From assembly GCA_024036415.1 (NCBI GenBank), contig JAMWET010001918.1:137001-201000 (forward strand): a DNA stretch of 64,000 nucleotides, read 5' to 3'. This DNA comes from Prochilodus magdalenae. Its lineage: Eukaryota; Chordata; Actinopteri; Characiformes; Prochilodontidae. Shown piece after piece: positions 23,895 to 35,940 of this stretch (position 1 is the stretch's first letter; each line of letters starts with the position of its first letter). Position numbers and translations under genes: made by a program. A model generated the notes under the pieces. The model saw nothing but the letters and a program-made list of their open reading frames with translations. It was not told the DNA's origin and did not search any database.

Positions 23895-23950
23895 TCTCTC
23901 TTGCCCTTGTGAATGAAAGGTGCTATACAAATGAACTTGCCTTGCCTCCC
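23895..23950 (+). mobile_element. Retroposon 3' tail
   Basis: TGAAAGGTGCTATACAAATG followed by AACTTGCCTTGCC resembles the AAAGGCGCTATATAAAT..CTTG tail common at LINE/SINE 3' ends in fish. Confidence 0.5.
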
Positions 23951-24240
23951 TTTTCCTGTTTCCTTCTATTTCTCTCATTCTTCTGCTATCTCCCTCCTTC
24001 TGTCTCTTATGCTCCATGTCTGCAGTATTTCTCTTTCACTCTGTCTCAAGGCTTTGTCTTTGCACTTCTCTTTTTATTTGTGTTTCTCTTTTTTCTCTCT
24101 CTGTCTCCATCTCTTTTTGTCTATGCTCTCACCCATCTTTCTTTCCTTCCCTGTTTATAGTTTTCTGTTTATTTCACTCGCATTCTTTCTATTGCTTCAT
24201 TCTTCTCTGTCTGTCTTGCTGTCTTTCTTCTATTGCCTAA
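23951..24240. repeat. CT-rich low-complexity tract
   Basis: Imperfect TTTCTC/TCTGTC text without a fixed period. The F/S/L-rich plus frames here are composition artefacts. Confidence 0.7.
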
Positions 24241-25270
24241 TCAGTCACCTAATCAGCCTCCTCTGAAAGAGCTGGAATGGCGAGGCCAATTCGATGTTTT
24301 TTACCTCTGGGTTTGAGGTCAGAGAATGAATGTGATGTGATTTCAGCTTTCATTGTCTCATATTTACATCTAGATGTGTTACAGTTTTTCTTGATTGCTA
24401 AAACACACATGCGGCCAACATCATCTTATTTGTCACTTTCTCAGCAAAGTAGAATTGTCTTACTGGAGGTGCGTTAAAGCCTTGTCTGAAAAACAAAAGG
24501 AAATCATGAAGTGACAGCTTATAGAAAAAACTTGCATAGCTAAAAATTACATACATCTTGTTAAAAAAATTAAATAACACCCAGGACTCATATAAGGTAT
24601 TCCTTATTTTTAGCATAATGGTCAAATGACTGTTAGGAATAGCTGCCAAATTAAATAAGCACGTAAAATGAAAGTGACATATCCTAATTTAAAAGGTTGA
24701 AGCACAATAAAAAAAAATAAAAAATAGATGTTGCAGATAAAAATTATAAACATTTTTTCTGAATCATTGTAAATATTTATTGTAACAGTACAGTGGAATG
24801 GTGTTTTGTGGTTTCTGGGTCAGGGCTACAAATACTGTAATTGTAATTGTATAAATGAATTAAACTCAACTCCCCAAATTCACTTTTAAAAGCAGGTAGA
24901 TTTCTATAAACCTTGAACTCCCAAAGCTCGTTTTCAAGAGGATAACCTGCACAGCCAACAACAATGAAGCTCAGCCATTGACATTGGAATATTAAAATAT
25001 ATAGACACCCACTACAAGGTAGGTTAATGGGGTAATTTGAACACAAAGTATAGTAATTTACTGTCATTTTACAATACATATCTGGTGTTTTACATTATAA
25101 CATTATATTACATTATAGAATTACATTATCTATCTTATAAATTTGCTGTAAACAGTATATAAAAGTATGTAAAAGGGATTCGCTGTAAACTGTTTCTTTT
25201 TTGCTGTATTTTTTAATAGTAATTTTTAATTAGGAAATTTGACATGATCACTTTTATTTGTTAAATAGTA
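24241..25270. other. Unassigned AT-rich DNA
   Basis: No gene or recognisable repeat. Confidence 0.45.
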
Positions 25271-25527
25271 TATCGTCGCTGTCCAAAGAAAAACAAGTAT
25301 CTCCAAAATGGCAACTTTACAGGAGAGGCCAAAAACCTCATTCAATTTTAATGTAAGTCAATGGAACCAGACGTCTTTCCAAGAACTTTTGGGCTATTTC
25401 AATTGGTCCATTCATCATGCAAATCTCACAAAGTGTAAATAGGAGCTGCTGTTTTCAAATGATGCATAAAAGTCAAAATGGACAAAAATGGAGATACATG
25501 TTTATCATTGGACAGCGACGATATATT
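25271..25527. mobile_element. MITE with ~36 bp TIRs
   Basis: The left end ATATCGTCGCTGTCCAAAGA is the inverse of the right end TTGGACAGCGACGATAT. Complementarity continues to TATCTCCA with few mismatches. TA dinucleotides at both borders fit a Tc1/mariner-type derivative. No coding capacity. A partial relative lies at 52241-52375. Confidence 0.85.
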
Positions 25528-26527
25528 ACTGTACAGAAATGAGAAACACACATAGTTTCCCATTATAGTAATAAAAGTGCTAGCTCTTGTTTTACGAATA
25601 AGGTCTGCATTTTACCAAGTTTTGTATAACATTTAAACACACAGAAGACATATCGTTAAAAAAAAAAAAAAAAAAAAAAATAGCATGGAATTATGCAGTC
25701 CCCTAAAAAGGATGGATAAAACAGCTTTCTTAACCTGCAGTGGAGGCTCATATAAAAAGATTTGTACCAATTCTATCCATAGAACAAGTCCATCATGAAT
25801 ATTTACAGAATTGAAAGACAAACAAAATGTATATTAGAGATGGTGATATGACACAAATATTATACTGAACAGTATATGTGGTATACCAGGATATTTTTTT
25901 CAGACCTCTCATCAGTGGGAACTGTTAAGCAAAATCCTGTAGAGTCTTTAAGGCAGCCAAAAACATGATGTGTGTAAATTTTTAACTGGTAGTGTACATA
26001 GTGCAGTCAGGAGTCAGTGTTTGTAATCAGTGTTTGACATAAGCACTAATAAAAGAGGGTTTGGACGGTTGTACATTGAATCAGATTAGATACAGGTATA
26101 AACTGATTAGCAAAGTGGCAGATGTACCTGCTAATGTTGTGAAATATTCAGATAATGAACTGCACCACTAAAGACACTATAAGCATGTGTTTCAAGGCTT
26201 TACTCCACCACACCACTAGGGCTGAAACAGTTCCTACAGGAACTTGGTTACTAAAAATCATGAACACAAATTCTTTGCTTCAAAGCTTTGTGTAATCTAT
26301 CAACAGCTTTATGCAGCTCATGTGTTTCACCCAGTGCTTGTGCTTTTCTAAGAATTCCGACGTACGGTTTTAGTATGGCAGCCGTTTTCGGACTATTTTT
26401 TTCCTATAGGAAATGAATGGCAGAATGTCGAGCGAATTTAAATCTCAACTGCCACAAGTGATGTCATAATGGGCCTCTCACACAAAGACCCACAGACACA
26501 CAGCAGTGTCAGCTAAAACATTGGAGT
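25528..26527. other. Unassigned DNA with poly-A tract
   Basis: A run of about 23 A lies at 25658-25680. Nothing else recognised. Confidence 0.45.
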
Positions 26528-26848
26528 TAAGGTGGAACAGTGAATTTAAGGTCATATGAGGGCATTTAAGGTGGTAAGAGTGATATTGGGGTGGCAGAGA
26601 GTTTAAGGTGGTATGATTACATTGAAGGTGTCAGGGAATTTAATGTAGTAGGGAAATTAAGAGAGTAGAAGTGAATTTAGGGTGGCATCAAAGTTAAGGT
26701 GGAAGGAATAAATTTGGCAGGTGGCAGGGACTTTAAGGTGGTAGGAGTGAATTTAAGGTGGCAATGAATTTAAGGTGGCAGGAAATTTTAGGTGGTAGGC
26801 CTGAAGTTAAGGTGGCAGAGTGGCAGTTAATTTAAGGTAGTTCAACTT
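26528..26848. repeat. Degenerate minisatellite (AATTTAAGGTGGCAGG-like)
   Basis: TTTAAGGTGG or TTAAGGTGG recurs about every 20-40 bases, separated by GTAGGAGTGA/CAGGGA variants. Strongly degenerate. Confidence 0.8.
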
Positions 26849-28264
26849 TTGAACGTTTTAACGTAATAATCAGCCTTTTTCAAGCCAACTTAAAGTTCGT
26901 TCACGAACTTTCCCATTCTAGTTATTACTGTCACACAATGTGCTTACGCTGTGGGCTAGTGATGTAGCGAAGATATGAATATGATGGCTGAGATTGCAAA
27001 ATAGTGAAAGACAAATTAAAAAGGGGGTGAACAGAAGACCCAGACCAGAGAAAATGAGTTAGAACTGAGCTAGCCTTTCCTGGTAACACCCAGTCAGTGT
27101 TTCATTATCGCCACAGGAAGCATCTGGTCTTCAGAACTTGTCTCTTTCTTTTTTCATTTCCGGTCTTTGTGTTTAGTTTTCAGCTTATCTCACTTTCTCT
27201 CACTCTTTCTACTGCAGCAATCTATTAAAATCACACCCTATTTTTATAAAAAGCTGTGTGTGACTATAAAGACCTGATTCTACAATATAAATCTAATAAT
27301 AATCCACCTCCACCTGATCAAAACATGTCAAACAACAGAGCTGAGTTGATGAAGAGAATGAATAAGCAGTAGAAAAAGAAGGGAGGAGAAGCTAGTGGCT
27401 GTTGTTTGAGGTTTTTGCTATTTCTATAAGAAAACATTCACATAATCAATAATCAATATTTCATCACATTTGAGAGCAGAGTTTCTCTCTCTTCACTGAG
27501 GGGCGGCTCTGTTAATGTGGAACCATGCTGAGATATTTTCCAGGGATCTTTTCCTGCCAGTTTGGTGCCAGTATGAGTTTGGGGTGATGGAGCAGTTCGG
27601 GATAGAGTGTCCTTGATTTAACCCCATAGTAACACCATAATAACTTTACATATAATACACAGAAAGGACAAATACACATGGAAGGCATAATTAGAAAATG
27701 CTCGTGCAGTAAAAGTTGTGAATTGTGATTGCAGTGGCAGATTGCAGCCTCTTTGCAGCATTTAGAAGGCCTATAAACAGGTTTTGGTTAAGCATGTGAA
27801 GCAGTTTACTTTTGCCTCATTACAGTAAGCACTGGAATCAGACTGGTAAACTCAGTGTGGTGAAATCTGCCATACTTGTATTAAAAGGTGTGAGAAGTCT
27901 AACAACATACCGGCTAGTGAATTAAAATGATCTTGGACGTTACAGTGTGACGACACAGGTTACAAATGTCTTGTCTGAACTTTAGTTTTAGTTTTAGGAG
28001 GGATGTTGGAGCCCCTCTAGCACAGTTTGACCCTCTACTGATATACAGGTTTAGAGACTGGCATCAATTTGGAATATGCTGTCCTACAACACTGTGTTGT
28101 TGAAAAACCTTTTATTCCTATCTGCTTATTCCTAGATGTGTTATTTGCTATCATTTTGGCTACATTTGCACAATTTTGATCAAAGTTATTTAAAATAGCC
28201 CTTATGACAGATGACTGCTATAGTAATAATTAGAATCAGAATAAGCATTACACTTTAGAGCCAT
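26849..28264. other. Unassigned DNA
   Basis: About 1.4 kb without gene or recognisable repeat. It could be unique sequence. Confidence 0.4.
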
Positions 28265-28307
28265 TAAGAAGAATTTGTCTACCGCATTTAACCCATTCAT
28301 GAGGTGA
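28265..28307 (-). mobile_element. SINE tail remnant
   Basis: CCGCATTTAACCCATTCATG and AGGTGAAAC match the reverse-oriented 3' part of the tRNA-SINE at 41789-41815. Confidence 0.6.
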
Positions 28308-28447
28308 AACACACACAGACACACACACACACACCCACACACGCACGCACGCACGCACTCGCACACACCCACGCACGCACGGCCGGACACACACACGCGC
28401 GCACGCAAGCACACGCACGCACGAACACACGCACACACACTCACACC
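28308..28447. repeat. CA/CACG compound microsatellite
   Basis: CA units with many CACG and GCACGCAC variants, probably grown from the CA-rich part of the adjoining SINE. Confidence 0.95.
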
Positions 28448-28672
28448 AGTATAATAATCCATTGTTCAGGGAAGACTACATAGAGCAACATAGAAGCTGT
28501 ACCACAAGATGCAACCATTCATCAGTAGTAAGCAGTAAACAAAGTCTGAAACAAGGTGGATCATTTTATGGGACATTAATCAATATTAAACGGAAAGGCC
28601 AAAGTGAAGCTTTGACTTGGGCTTTGAATTTGAGAAATATTATTGAATTGTTGCACTGTCATTCCGGGGGGG

Positions 28673-28674
<2 letters not shown>

Positions 28675-28720
<46 letters not shown>
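28675..28720. repeat. (TG)n microsatellite ending in CG
   Basis: About 20 TG units followed by GCGCGCG. Confidence 0.97.
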
Positions 28721-28721
<1 letters not shown>

Positions 28722-29069
28722 TTTTCATTTCTTCCCTTTGACACATTGTGTTTATACTATTTTCAGGATTACATATTGCCCAGCTTCTTTCTTTGCATCT
28801 GGTTTATTTATTTCTTTTTTGGAAAAAAAGTTTTAAAAAAAAGTAAAACATAAAAAAACAAAACAAAAAAAGAAATAATAAATAGAAGCTTTTTTCAACA
28901 GTGGTCCCCACTGTTGGACCCCCCTGTATGGTATGTGGATAAACATATGGATTCACCACTAGGACACACTCACACGTGACATGTGTGCACACACTCACAT
29001 GCACATACTGACATCGCAAGAACAAGCCCAGCCAATCAGTGTAAAATAACTTATTCAACAGTTTTTTGC
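28721..29069. other. Unassigned DNA
   Basis: T- and A-rich anonymous sequence between two arrays. No gene recognised. Confidence 0.45.
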
Positions 29070-29170
29070 ATGTGTGTGTGTGTGTGGGTGGGAGAGAGAG
29101 AGAGAGAGAGAGAGAAAGAAAGAGAGAGAGAGAGAGAGAGAAAGAAAAAGAGAGAGAGAGAGAGAGAAAG

Positions 29171-29262
<92 letters not shown>

Positions 29263-29408
29263 AGAGAAAGAAAGACAAGGAGAGAGAGAGAGAGAGAGAG
29301 AGACAGAAGGAGAGAGAGAGAGAGACAGAAGGAGAGAGAGAGAGAGAGAGATAGAAGGAGAGAGAGATAGAGAGAAACAGAGAGAGAGAGAGAATCAGAG
29401 AAACAGAC

Positions 29409-29449
<41 letters not shown>

Positions 29450-29516
29450 GAGAGACAGAGAGAGAGAGAATCAGAGAGAGAGACAGAGAGAGAGAGAGAT
29501 AGAAGGAGAGAGACAG

Positions 29517-29569
<53 letters not shown>

Positions 29570-29628
29570 GAGAGAGAGACAGAGAGAGACAGAGAGAGAC
29601 AGAGAGAGAGAGACAGAGAGAGAGAAAC

Positions 29629-29691
<63 letters not shown>

Positions 29692-29695
29692 GAGA
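29070..29695. repeat. Long GA array with TG head and GACA variants
   Basis: Short TG run (29070-29090) followed by about 600 bp of GA interspersed with AAAG, GACA, GAAG and GATA. The R/E-rich plus frames and S/L-rich minus frames are its translations and are not genes. Confidence 0.97.
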
Positions 29696-29699
29696 TTTG

Positions 29700-30030
29700 C
29701 TCTGAATAAAACATCTGAATGAAAGAGGGCGGGCGGATGGAGGGAACAAAAGAGGAGTTTCCTCTCGACTCTCGGCTGCATTAACATGACGCTGTGATGC
29801 TCCGGCCGTATCGCAGCACACTGTGGCTTTGATTTCCACCGTGTGTGTGTCGGTGTGTTTATTCATCCGTTTGCTCTGAGCGCAGCATGCGAGTGTGTTT
29901 CGGCCTTTGATACCTCGAAAAGCAATTTGTGTGTGCGAGGGAAAGTTGTGAGCGTATAAAGGGCTCCTCCTGTTTGTGTGTGCTGCTTTGAAGCTCATTC
30001 TCTTGTAGAGAGCGGAAGCACAGTTTTATT
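29700..30030. other. CpG-richer unique stretch
   Basis: More CpG than the surroundings (GGGCGGGCGG, CCGGCCGTATCGC, GAGCGCAGC). No repeat, splice or coding signal strong enough to assign a role. Confidence 0.35.
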
Positions 30031-30663
30031 TTCTATTGTACTGCCTCCAAGATTGGCCATTACGCATGAATACAGACCAATATCACTGCTTTTATTCGAT
30101 TCTAACTGTGTGAATCACTGCTTGTGTGCGCGCATGTTCCATGGGAAGGCGCATTTGTTCCGTTTGTGTGTTCCCATGTGTCATTTTAGTGGTTCCACTA
30201 AATTATCTGTTGTGTAACCAATGCATTTTTGTGAAAACATATTACTGATTGTCAAAGCCCTTTCTTGAATGAGCAGTGACAAAGCATCACTACTAGAGAT
30301 AGACCTTCATTTCAAATGACAAAGAAAGATGAGAAACTCACCTCTGCAATAAGCCTCTAGAGGATTCTACTGGCATGTTGGCACTAAGCTATATGCAGAG
30401 ATGTGGGGTTAAACGTGAGTCACATTTTTCACATCAGGTCCACATGGCTGGTCTCCAGCGAAACTGGCATTGTGTTGTATTCCAGATGCTGGCATGCCCG
30501 TCAGCAGCAATTAGGTTAATAAGCTAACCAGCAATATGCCCAGCATGTTGAGTTTTAGAGGCTAGTATAGAGGTCAACTAGCATGACCAATTAAACCAGC
30601 ACCAGACCAGCTTAAGCCAACATAAACATTTCCAGTTCAGCAATATACAATATGTACTCATCA
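30031..30663. other. Unassigned DNA with degenerate CCAGC repeat
   Basis: From about 30440 to 30620 GCTGGT/CCAGC words recur (ACCAGCACCAGACCAGCTTA and others), like a known type of degenerate fish minisatellite. The rest is anonymous. Confidence 0.35.
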
Positions 30664-31345
30664 TCAAAAGAGTAGATGCACCCGGAAGGAAGTGTGGGAT
30701 TGTAATGCTATTGGGAAGGAAGTTTACCAGGAACAATACATGATGATACATTTAGACTGATATGGGCGATATTCATTGAGCTACACATACAGAAGTAGTG
30801 TCTCTAAGTATGGCGTCAGGCCACCATGTTTGCTAATGCAACATGCCAGACGTCTTGGCATGGAGTTGTAAAGGTTCCAAAAGATGTCCTGTGATAATCC
30901 ATCTCATGCATCTTAAATATTCTCAGACAGTTTCTGAATATTCCGTGGTAGGGGTGGAGGTGGAGCTTGGTGCTGAGGAGGGTGCCGCCAAACCCACATT
31001 TCTGGGTTGTTCCCACCCAGACAAAAGATGACCCGCTGCCATTTGAGACACTCTGTGACAGTCTGGAACAACACCATTGCAGTGGCAACATTGCAATGGT
31101 GTTAAGGTCAGTCATCGTAACGGTCTATGTTCATGTAGTCCATCGTGCAGGCCTCTGCCAATAGTGCTGGCACTAACAGGATGACTCACTGAGGGCATCA
31201 CAGCTTGCTGAATGTCCACAATCATGACAGTTGGGCCAGTCAGGTACAAAGATAAGGCCTGTCCTTAATTACTTGGTGTTGCATGTCTCACAATGTCAAA
31301 CCTACCCAGGTTTCATTCCTGTCAGGTGATTCCGTCTGCGTACTA
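30664..31345 (-). mobile_element. DNA transposon family A, copy 2
   Basis: Longest family A copy: ATCAAAAGAGTAGATGCACC, GAGCTACACATACAGAAGTA, GCGTCAGGCCACCATG, CCAGACAAAAGATGACCC and GTACAAAGATAAGGCCTGTC. The orientation of transposase-like text is minus. No TIR pair could be matched. Confidence 0.65.
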
Positions 31346-31639
31346 TTTTTTTTATGATGATTGCATAGTCATCAGCTGTCCAGTGTAATAAGGAGGACAG
31401 TTCCCGTTTCATTTAATTTGAACCTGTATTTGACCCATGTAGTCTGTTAAATGTGTTAAGAGATTTCTTACCATTAAGTTCTAAAACGCTAAAGACCTGT
31501 GACTACAGCCCAAAAGCCAAACCTTGGTCTAGCTCAGTCCTGGAGATACAAAGGCTGCTATCAACATATGCCAGTTGTCTCAGATGGCTGAAAAGGTGAT
31601 GCAGCTTTTAAAAAATGATGTAATTGCCAAATTAGCTAC
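31346..31639. other. Unassigned DNA
   Basis: No gene or repeat recognised. Confidence 0.35.
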
Positions 31640-32065
31640 ATTCCAGAAGATCTGCTAGACTGCGAATAGACCACCAACCAAAACTATCCAGCCAGCAGTA
31701 TCCTATGGGCAGCATCCCGTGGGCACTAATGTAGGACTAGAGGATGACCAGCACAATCTCAGTAGCACCAGATAGGCTGTACATCTACTAGGTGGACCAG
31801 CAAGGCAGGAGTGTCTAATAGAGTGGACAGTGAGTGGACACTGTGTTTAAACACTCCGGAAGCACTGCTGTGTCTGATCCACTCACACCAGCACAACATA
31901 CACTAACACACCACCACTGTTACTGCAGTTCTGAGAATGATACACCACCCACATAATACCTGCTCTGAGGCCGTCCTGTGGGAAACATGGTGAAAGGTGA
32001 TGAACAAAGTACGCAGAGAAACAGATGGACTACAGTCTGTAATTTACTGTAGAACTACAAAGGGC
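31640..32065 (+). mobile_element. Family B copy 2
   Basis: TAGACCACCAACCAAAACTA, GGTGGACCAGCAAGGCAGG, GTGTTTAAACACTCCGG, GTCTGATCCACTCACACC and ACAGATGGACTACAGTCTG appear in order, giving the longest single-orientation B copy. Confidence 0.75.
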
Positions 32066-32076
32066 ATGTATATTGT

Positions 32077-32129
32077 ACGTACATACATACATATACATAC
32101 ATACATACATACATATATATATACATATA
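32077..32129. repeat. (CATA)n microsatellite
   Basis: ACATACAT units merging into ATATAT, directly after the family B copy. Confidence 0.95.
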
Positions 32130-33687
32130 GTGTACATAAGATATACATTTTTTTGAGGCCCCAGAAACTTTCTCTGAAAACCCTTTTTAAAAATTTTAAA
32201 AATGAGAGGCAGTGTAGAATAAACGTCAACTGGATGAGCTCAACTTCATACCTAGGTACGGGGTAAAATCAGTAGATTGTTTCATATTTGTATTATAGGA
32301 TGATGCACTGTTATGATGCTTCCTTACAATCCATAAGCATGGGTGTAGTGTTAAGCTAGTAAATGTTATTTAGCTGGAAAGCATGGAAGCAATCTGGCAG
32401 TCTGAGAAGCATTCCCAGCAGTAATTCATTGTAGAGCCTGTGTTAATCTCATTTGTAAAACATCAACGTTTCGTTTTCAGTTTGTCAGCCAACTTACGAG
32501 GATTAAAGGAGAGTTTTATTTTCCTGACTGAATTTCGTTTCAGTGTATACTGTGTTACTTTTATTGTCTGGATTTCACATGCAGTGGTGAGAATGGGCAG
32601 ACATCCGAATCTCAAAATGCATTAGGCATTTTTCATAATTTGAATTCTCCTTTTATATTACTACTTAGCTGTAGTGAAACATGGCACCAGGGAGAACCTC
32701 TGAACCTGCTAAGGGTTCCAGCAGACAGGTGAAAGGCGGAAGCGAAACATGATATTGTTGGTTAATATTATTAAATTTCTGTGGGGATTTTTAGACCATA
32801 AGTCAAAATGTGTAGAAATAAACACCACTATGATGATGCTACCTTCTGCTAGCATCGCTATGGGATTCTAGTTGTTTGTTAGCATTAACACCAATCCACA
32901 TCAACAGTTTTAGCAGGTGTAGATTAAACACAGAATGACAGACTATTAGCCTACATTGTAGCAGTTTAACCGTGGAGAGCTTCGGCATAGAGCTGTTTTA
33001 AGTTCTGATGACCCATTGATTAGGCTGGTGAACAATCAGTGGTGTACCTGGGACTTCCAGAAGGTGGCATCTTTCCTGTGGAATGTGTTCCCCCTATTGG
33101 AAATGAAAAACGTGAAGGTTAGTTCCCTTGTCCTTTGGTAATTATGCTGATAGCTTACCTACAATGTTAGGTCTTCTCTTCAACTCTTAAAGTCACAACC
33201 AACATGAAAGCATGCCTAGCTATTTGTACTTGGATACCAAGTTCACAAGATATATTGTTCAGTTCCCAGAAACCATTACGCCACTGGTTGGCTGCTGGTC
33301 AACTATGCCTCTAAGGTACTCGTTGTGTTGCCAGTTGGTAAAATAATTTGTGTAATAGACAGAATACACATAACGTGAAGACAGGTTCTTTAAGTTTTGG
33401 TTTGCCAGAATGTTACCCTCAGATAACATTGTACCACTATGAAACAGTGTATGTGGAATGTATGTAACATATTTCAACAAATTTTACATCTACAGTCTAT
33501 TAATCCAAATTCTCAGAAGCCCCTTTGAAACAAGAGTGACTCACGTTTCTGTATTTAATCATTTGTGTTACATCTAAATGCCACTTTTACCAAGGACTTC
33601 ATTTGGCATGTCTACTTTGTAGCTACATTCATTCTATTCATAGCTATTCCTACCTTATGAATAAATGAATGTAGCCACTAGTCAACT
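32130..33687. other. Unassigned DNA
   Basis: About 1.5 kb with no gene or recognisable repeat. Possibly unique sequence. Confidence 0.4.
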
Positions 33688-34130
33688 CCACTTACCATAT
33701 AAGTGCACTCTGTGCAATTAGAGAATTTAGTTCATCTGCTTCACTCTACACTTTACTGAACCCCTTTTACCCTGTTCTTCTATGGCCAGTCCCCTACAAG
33801 ACCACCACAGAGCAGATTTCATTTGAGTGGTGGACCATTCCAAGCACTGCAGTGACACTGATGTGGTGGAGGTGAGTAGATTAGAGAGTGAATTGCTGTG
33901 TCAACCCACTGTCCACTCCATTAGACACACCTACCATGTTTGTCCACCTTGTAGATGTAAAGCCCTGTGGGGGGTCCTGACAATTGAAGCACAGAGTAAA
34001 AGGGGCTAACAAAGTAGCTTATGCAGTGAATCAGAAGGACTACAGTCTGTAACTGTAGAACTACAAAGTGCATCTATACGGTAAGAGGAGCTGATTAAAT
34101 GGACGATGAGTGTAGATGCATCGCGGTGTA
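33688..34130. mobile_element. Family B copy 3, fold-back form
   Basis: The left part (33688-33961, with CACTTACCATATAAGTGCAC and CCACCTTGTAGATG) is family B in reverse. It is joined directly to a forward part (33962-34110, GGGGTCCTGACAATTGAAGC to GGTAAGAGGAGCTGATT). The outer ~110 bases of the two parts are inverted repeats of each other. Confidence 0.75.
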
Positions 34131-34329
34131 CTTGATAAATGCTCGGTGGGTGTAAAAGCCTGAACTTTATTACAGCTAACTTTAGTAAAGGATTAAACTG
34201 GAGAGATAAAAAGAAGGTTTTGCCGACTGCTGTGCTTTTGAACGGTGTATAAATTTAAGTACATGAAACCCAAAAATGCCAGATGGAAATGCATAAAGGT
34301 AGGATGTTGCTGTAAGGCAACGTTTGCAT

Positions 34330-34600
34330 TGGAATCATTTTCTCTCACTAATCTTCTTAACCGCTTAATCTTTCTGGGTCACAGGGGTTGCTGGAGCCTA
34401 TCCCAGCATTTACTGGGCAGAAGGCAGGAAACACCTTGAACAGGTTGCCAATCTATTGCAGGGCAGACACACAGACACACACACCTAGGGGCAATTTAGC
34501 ATCTCCAAATCACCTCACCGCATGTCTTTGGGCTGTGGGAGGAAACCCATGCAGAACATGCAAACTCCATCCTGAAAGTACCCCGGACACCCCAGCTGAG
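34330..34600 (+). repeat. Dispersed fish repeat E, copy 1
   Basis: TTTCTGGGTCACAGGGGTTG, GGAGCCTATCCCAGCA, GAAGGCAGGAAACACC, GGGCAATTTAGCATC and TGTCTTTGGGCTGTGGGAGG form a common retroposon-like fish repeat. The class is not certain. Confidence 0.65.
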
Positions 34601-34784
34601 ACAAGCTGACAACCAGGCCCCATTGAATAATTTTCTTAATTACCAAATCAAGTACATTAAACAATTCAAAAACCATCTTTACTCACTGGTTAGTGTGACT
34701 CTCAATTTTTCCTGATAAAGAAAAAGCGAAATAACAGAAAAAGATTAGACCATCATCAGACCTTTTTTGTGGGCTATGATGATG

Positions 34785-35005
34785 GATTTTAATTGTGAGC
34801 AGCCTGGTTCCTCTCAAGGGAGTTTTTCCTCACCATTGTTGCCTCTGACTTGCTCAAGGGGGGCTGGGACCCGGTCCCCCCCCCCCCACCCCCTCATATG
34901 TCTGTACATTAATTCTGCGTTTTTTTTTTTTTATAACAAACAGATTTGCTGTGAAGCTGCTTTGAGATAACATTGGTTGTAAAAGGCGTACATAAATACA
35001 TATTG
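34785..35005 (+). mobile_element. Retroposon 3' region (same family as 9213-9470)
   Basis: CTCAAGGGAGTTTTTCCTCA, GTTGCCTCTGACTTGC, then a poly-C and poly-T interruption, then TGTGAAGCTGCTTTGAGATA, GTAAAAGGCGTACATAAATA and a TTGATTGACTGATTGATT tail. Confidence 0.65.
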
Positions 35006-35299
35006 ATTGACTGATTGATTTAAAGCATGCAAATAAGGGATTTAACATGGCTTCCAGAGAGTCATGTGACAAAAGAAAGCACTGCTATTGGTTTCCATAT
35101 GGGCCAGCCTAATTTTTAAAGGAGGTACTGTGTAAAAAGCCAAAAATGTCTGTGTGACCTAGAGGCAACAGTGCATCATAGAGTGCCAGGAGTCCAAGCA
35201 CCAGAACGACACCACAAACTCTCCTAGCCAATAACGCCCTGAGAAGCAGCAGTCCAGTAAATAAGAGTGGACCAGGCCAGGGGCATCAGAGAAATACAT

Positions 35300-35830
35300 C
35301 AGAGGAATGGCAGGGCTGTGTCTCTCTCGCGCAGAAAGCTGTCATAAAGCAGCGCTGCCTCTCACATCCATTATAAATGAGCACTTAATAATGCATCGAG
35401 AATTTTGTTTCAGAGCAAAAAAAAAGAAAGAGGGATCTATTAAATATGGAGATCCGGTAATAAGGGCTAGGTGTTGCGTTGCTGTGGAAACGCCGGGTTT
35501 GGGAAGGGCTAAAATCGCTTTCATGTTTTCCGCTGAGTGCCGGACAAGCTGTTTGACTGGTGTTAGTGCATAGAGGCGTGAATGTAAAAGGAAGGGCGTG
35601 GATGAAGGAGAGGTTGTGCAGAGTGGGTGTCGGTTGTGCGGTGGGGGGTGTGGGGGGGATTTGCTGATGGAAGCAGAGAGTGGGCTGATGTGACACATGA
35701 ATCTGGGCCCGGTCAGTACACGGTGTCTTCAGTCTATGGGCGGGGAAGGGGGTTTGAGTTGCAGCCCCCACGCAGGATGGTCTGAGCTTGAGCTGGTCGC
35801 GCAGTAGCGGGGGGATTTAATTACACACTC
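35300..35830. other. CpG-richer unique stretch
   Basis: Raised CpG content (CTCTCGCGCAG, GGAAACGCCGGG, GTCGCGCAGTAGCGG), a G-rich run at 35641-35660 and no repeat signature. Candidate regulatory sequence only; no motif decides it. Confidence 0.3.
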
Positions 35831-35940
35831 CTACAGAGCAGAAGAAGAGTCTAGCAGACTGACCCAGTATCCGTGTTTGCCTGCTCTAGTTTTTCAACCC
35901 ATAGAATTCCAAAGTTATTATTGCTGTTTTGAAAAATACA

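Noticed and set aside
23612..24160. 182-codon plus open frame as an intact gene
   Set aside because: Only the first ~87 codons are transposase; the rest is CT-rich low-complexity sequence after a truncation.
29055..29998. Long S/L-rich and R/E-rich frames
   Set aside because: They are both strands of the GA array.
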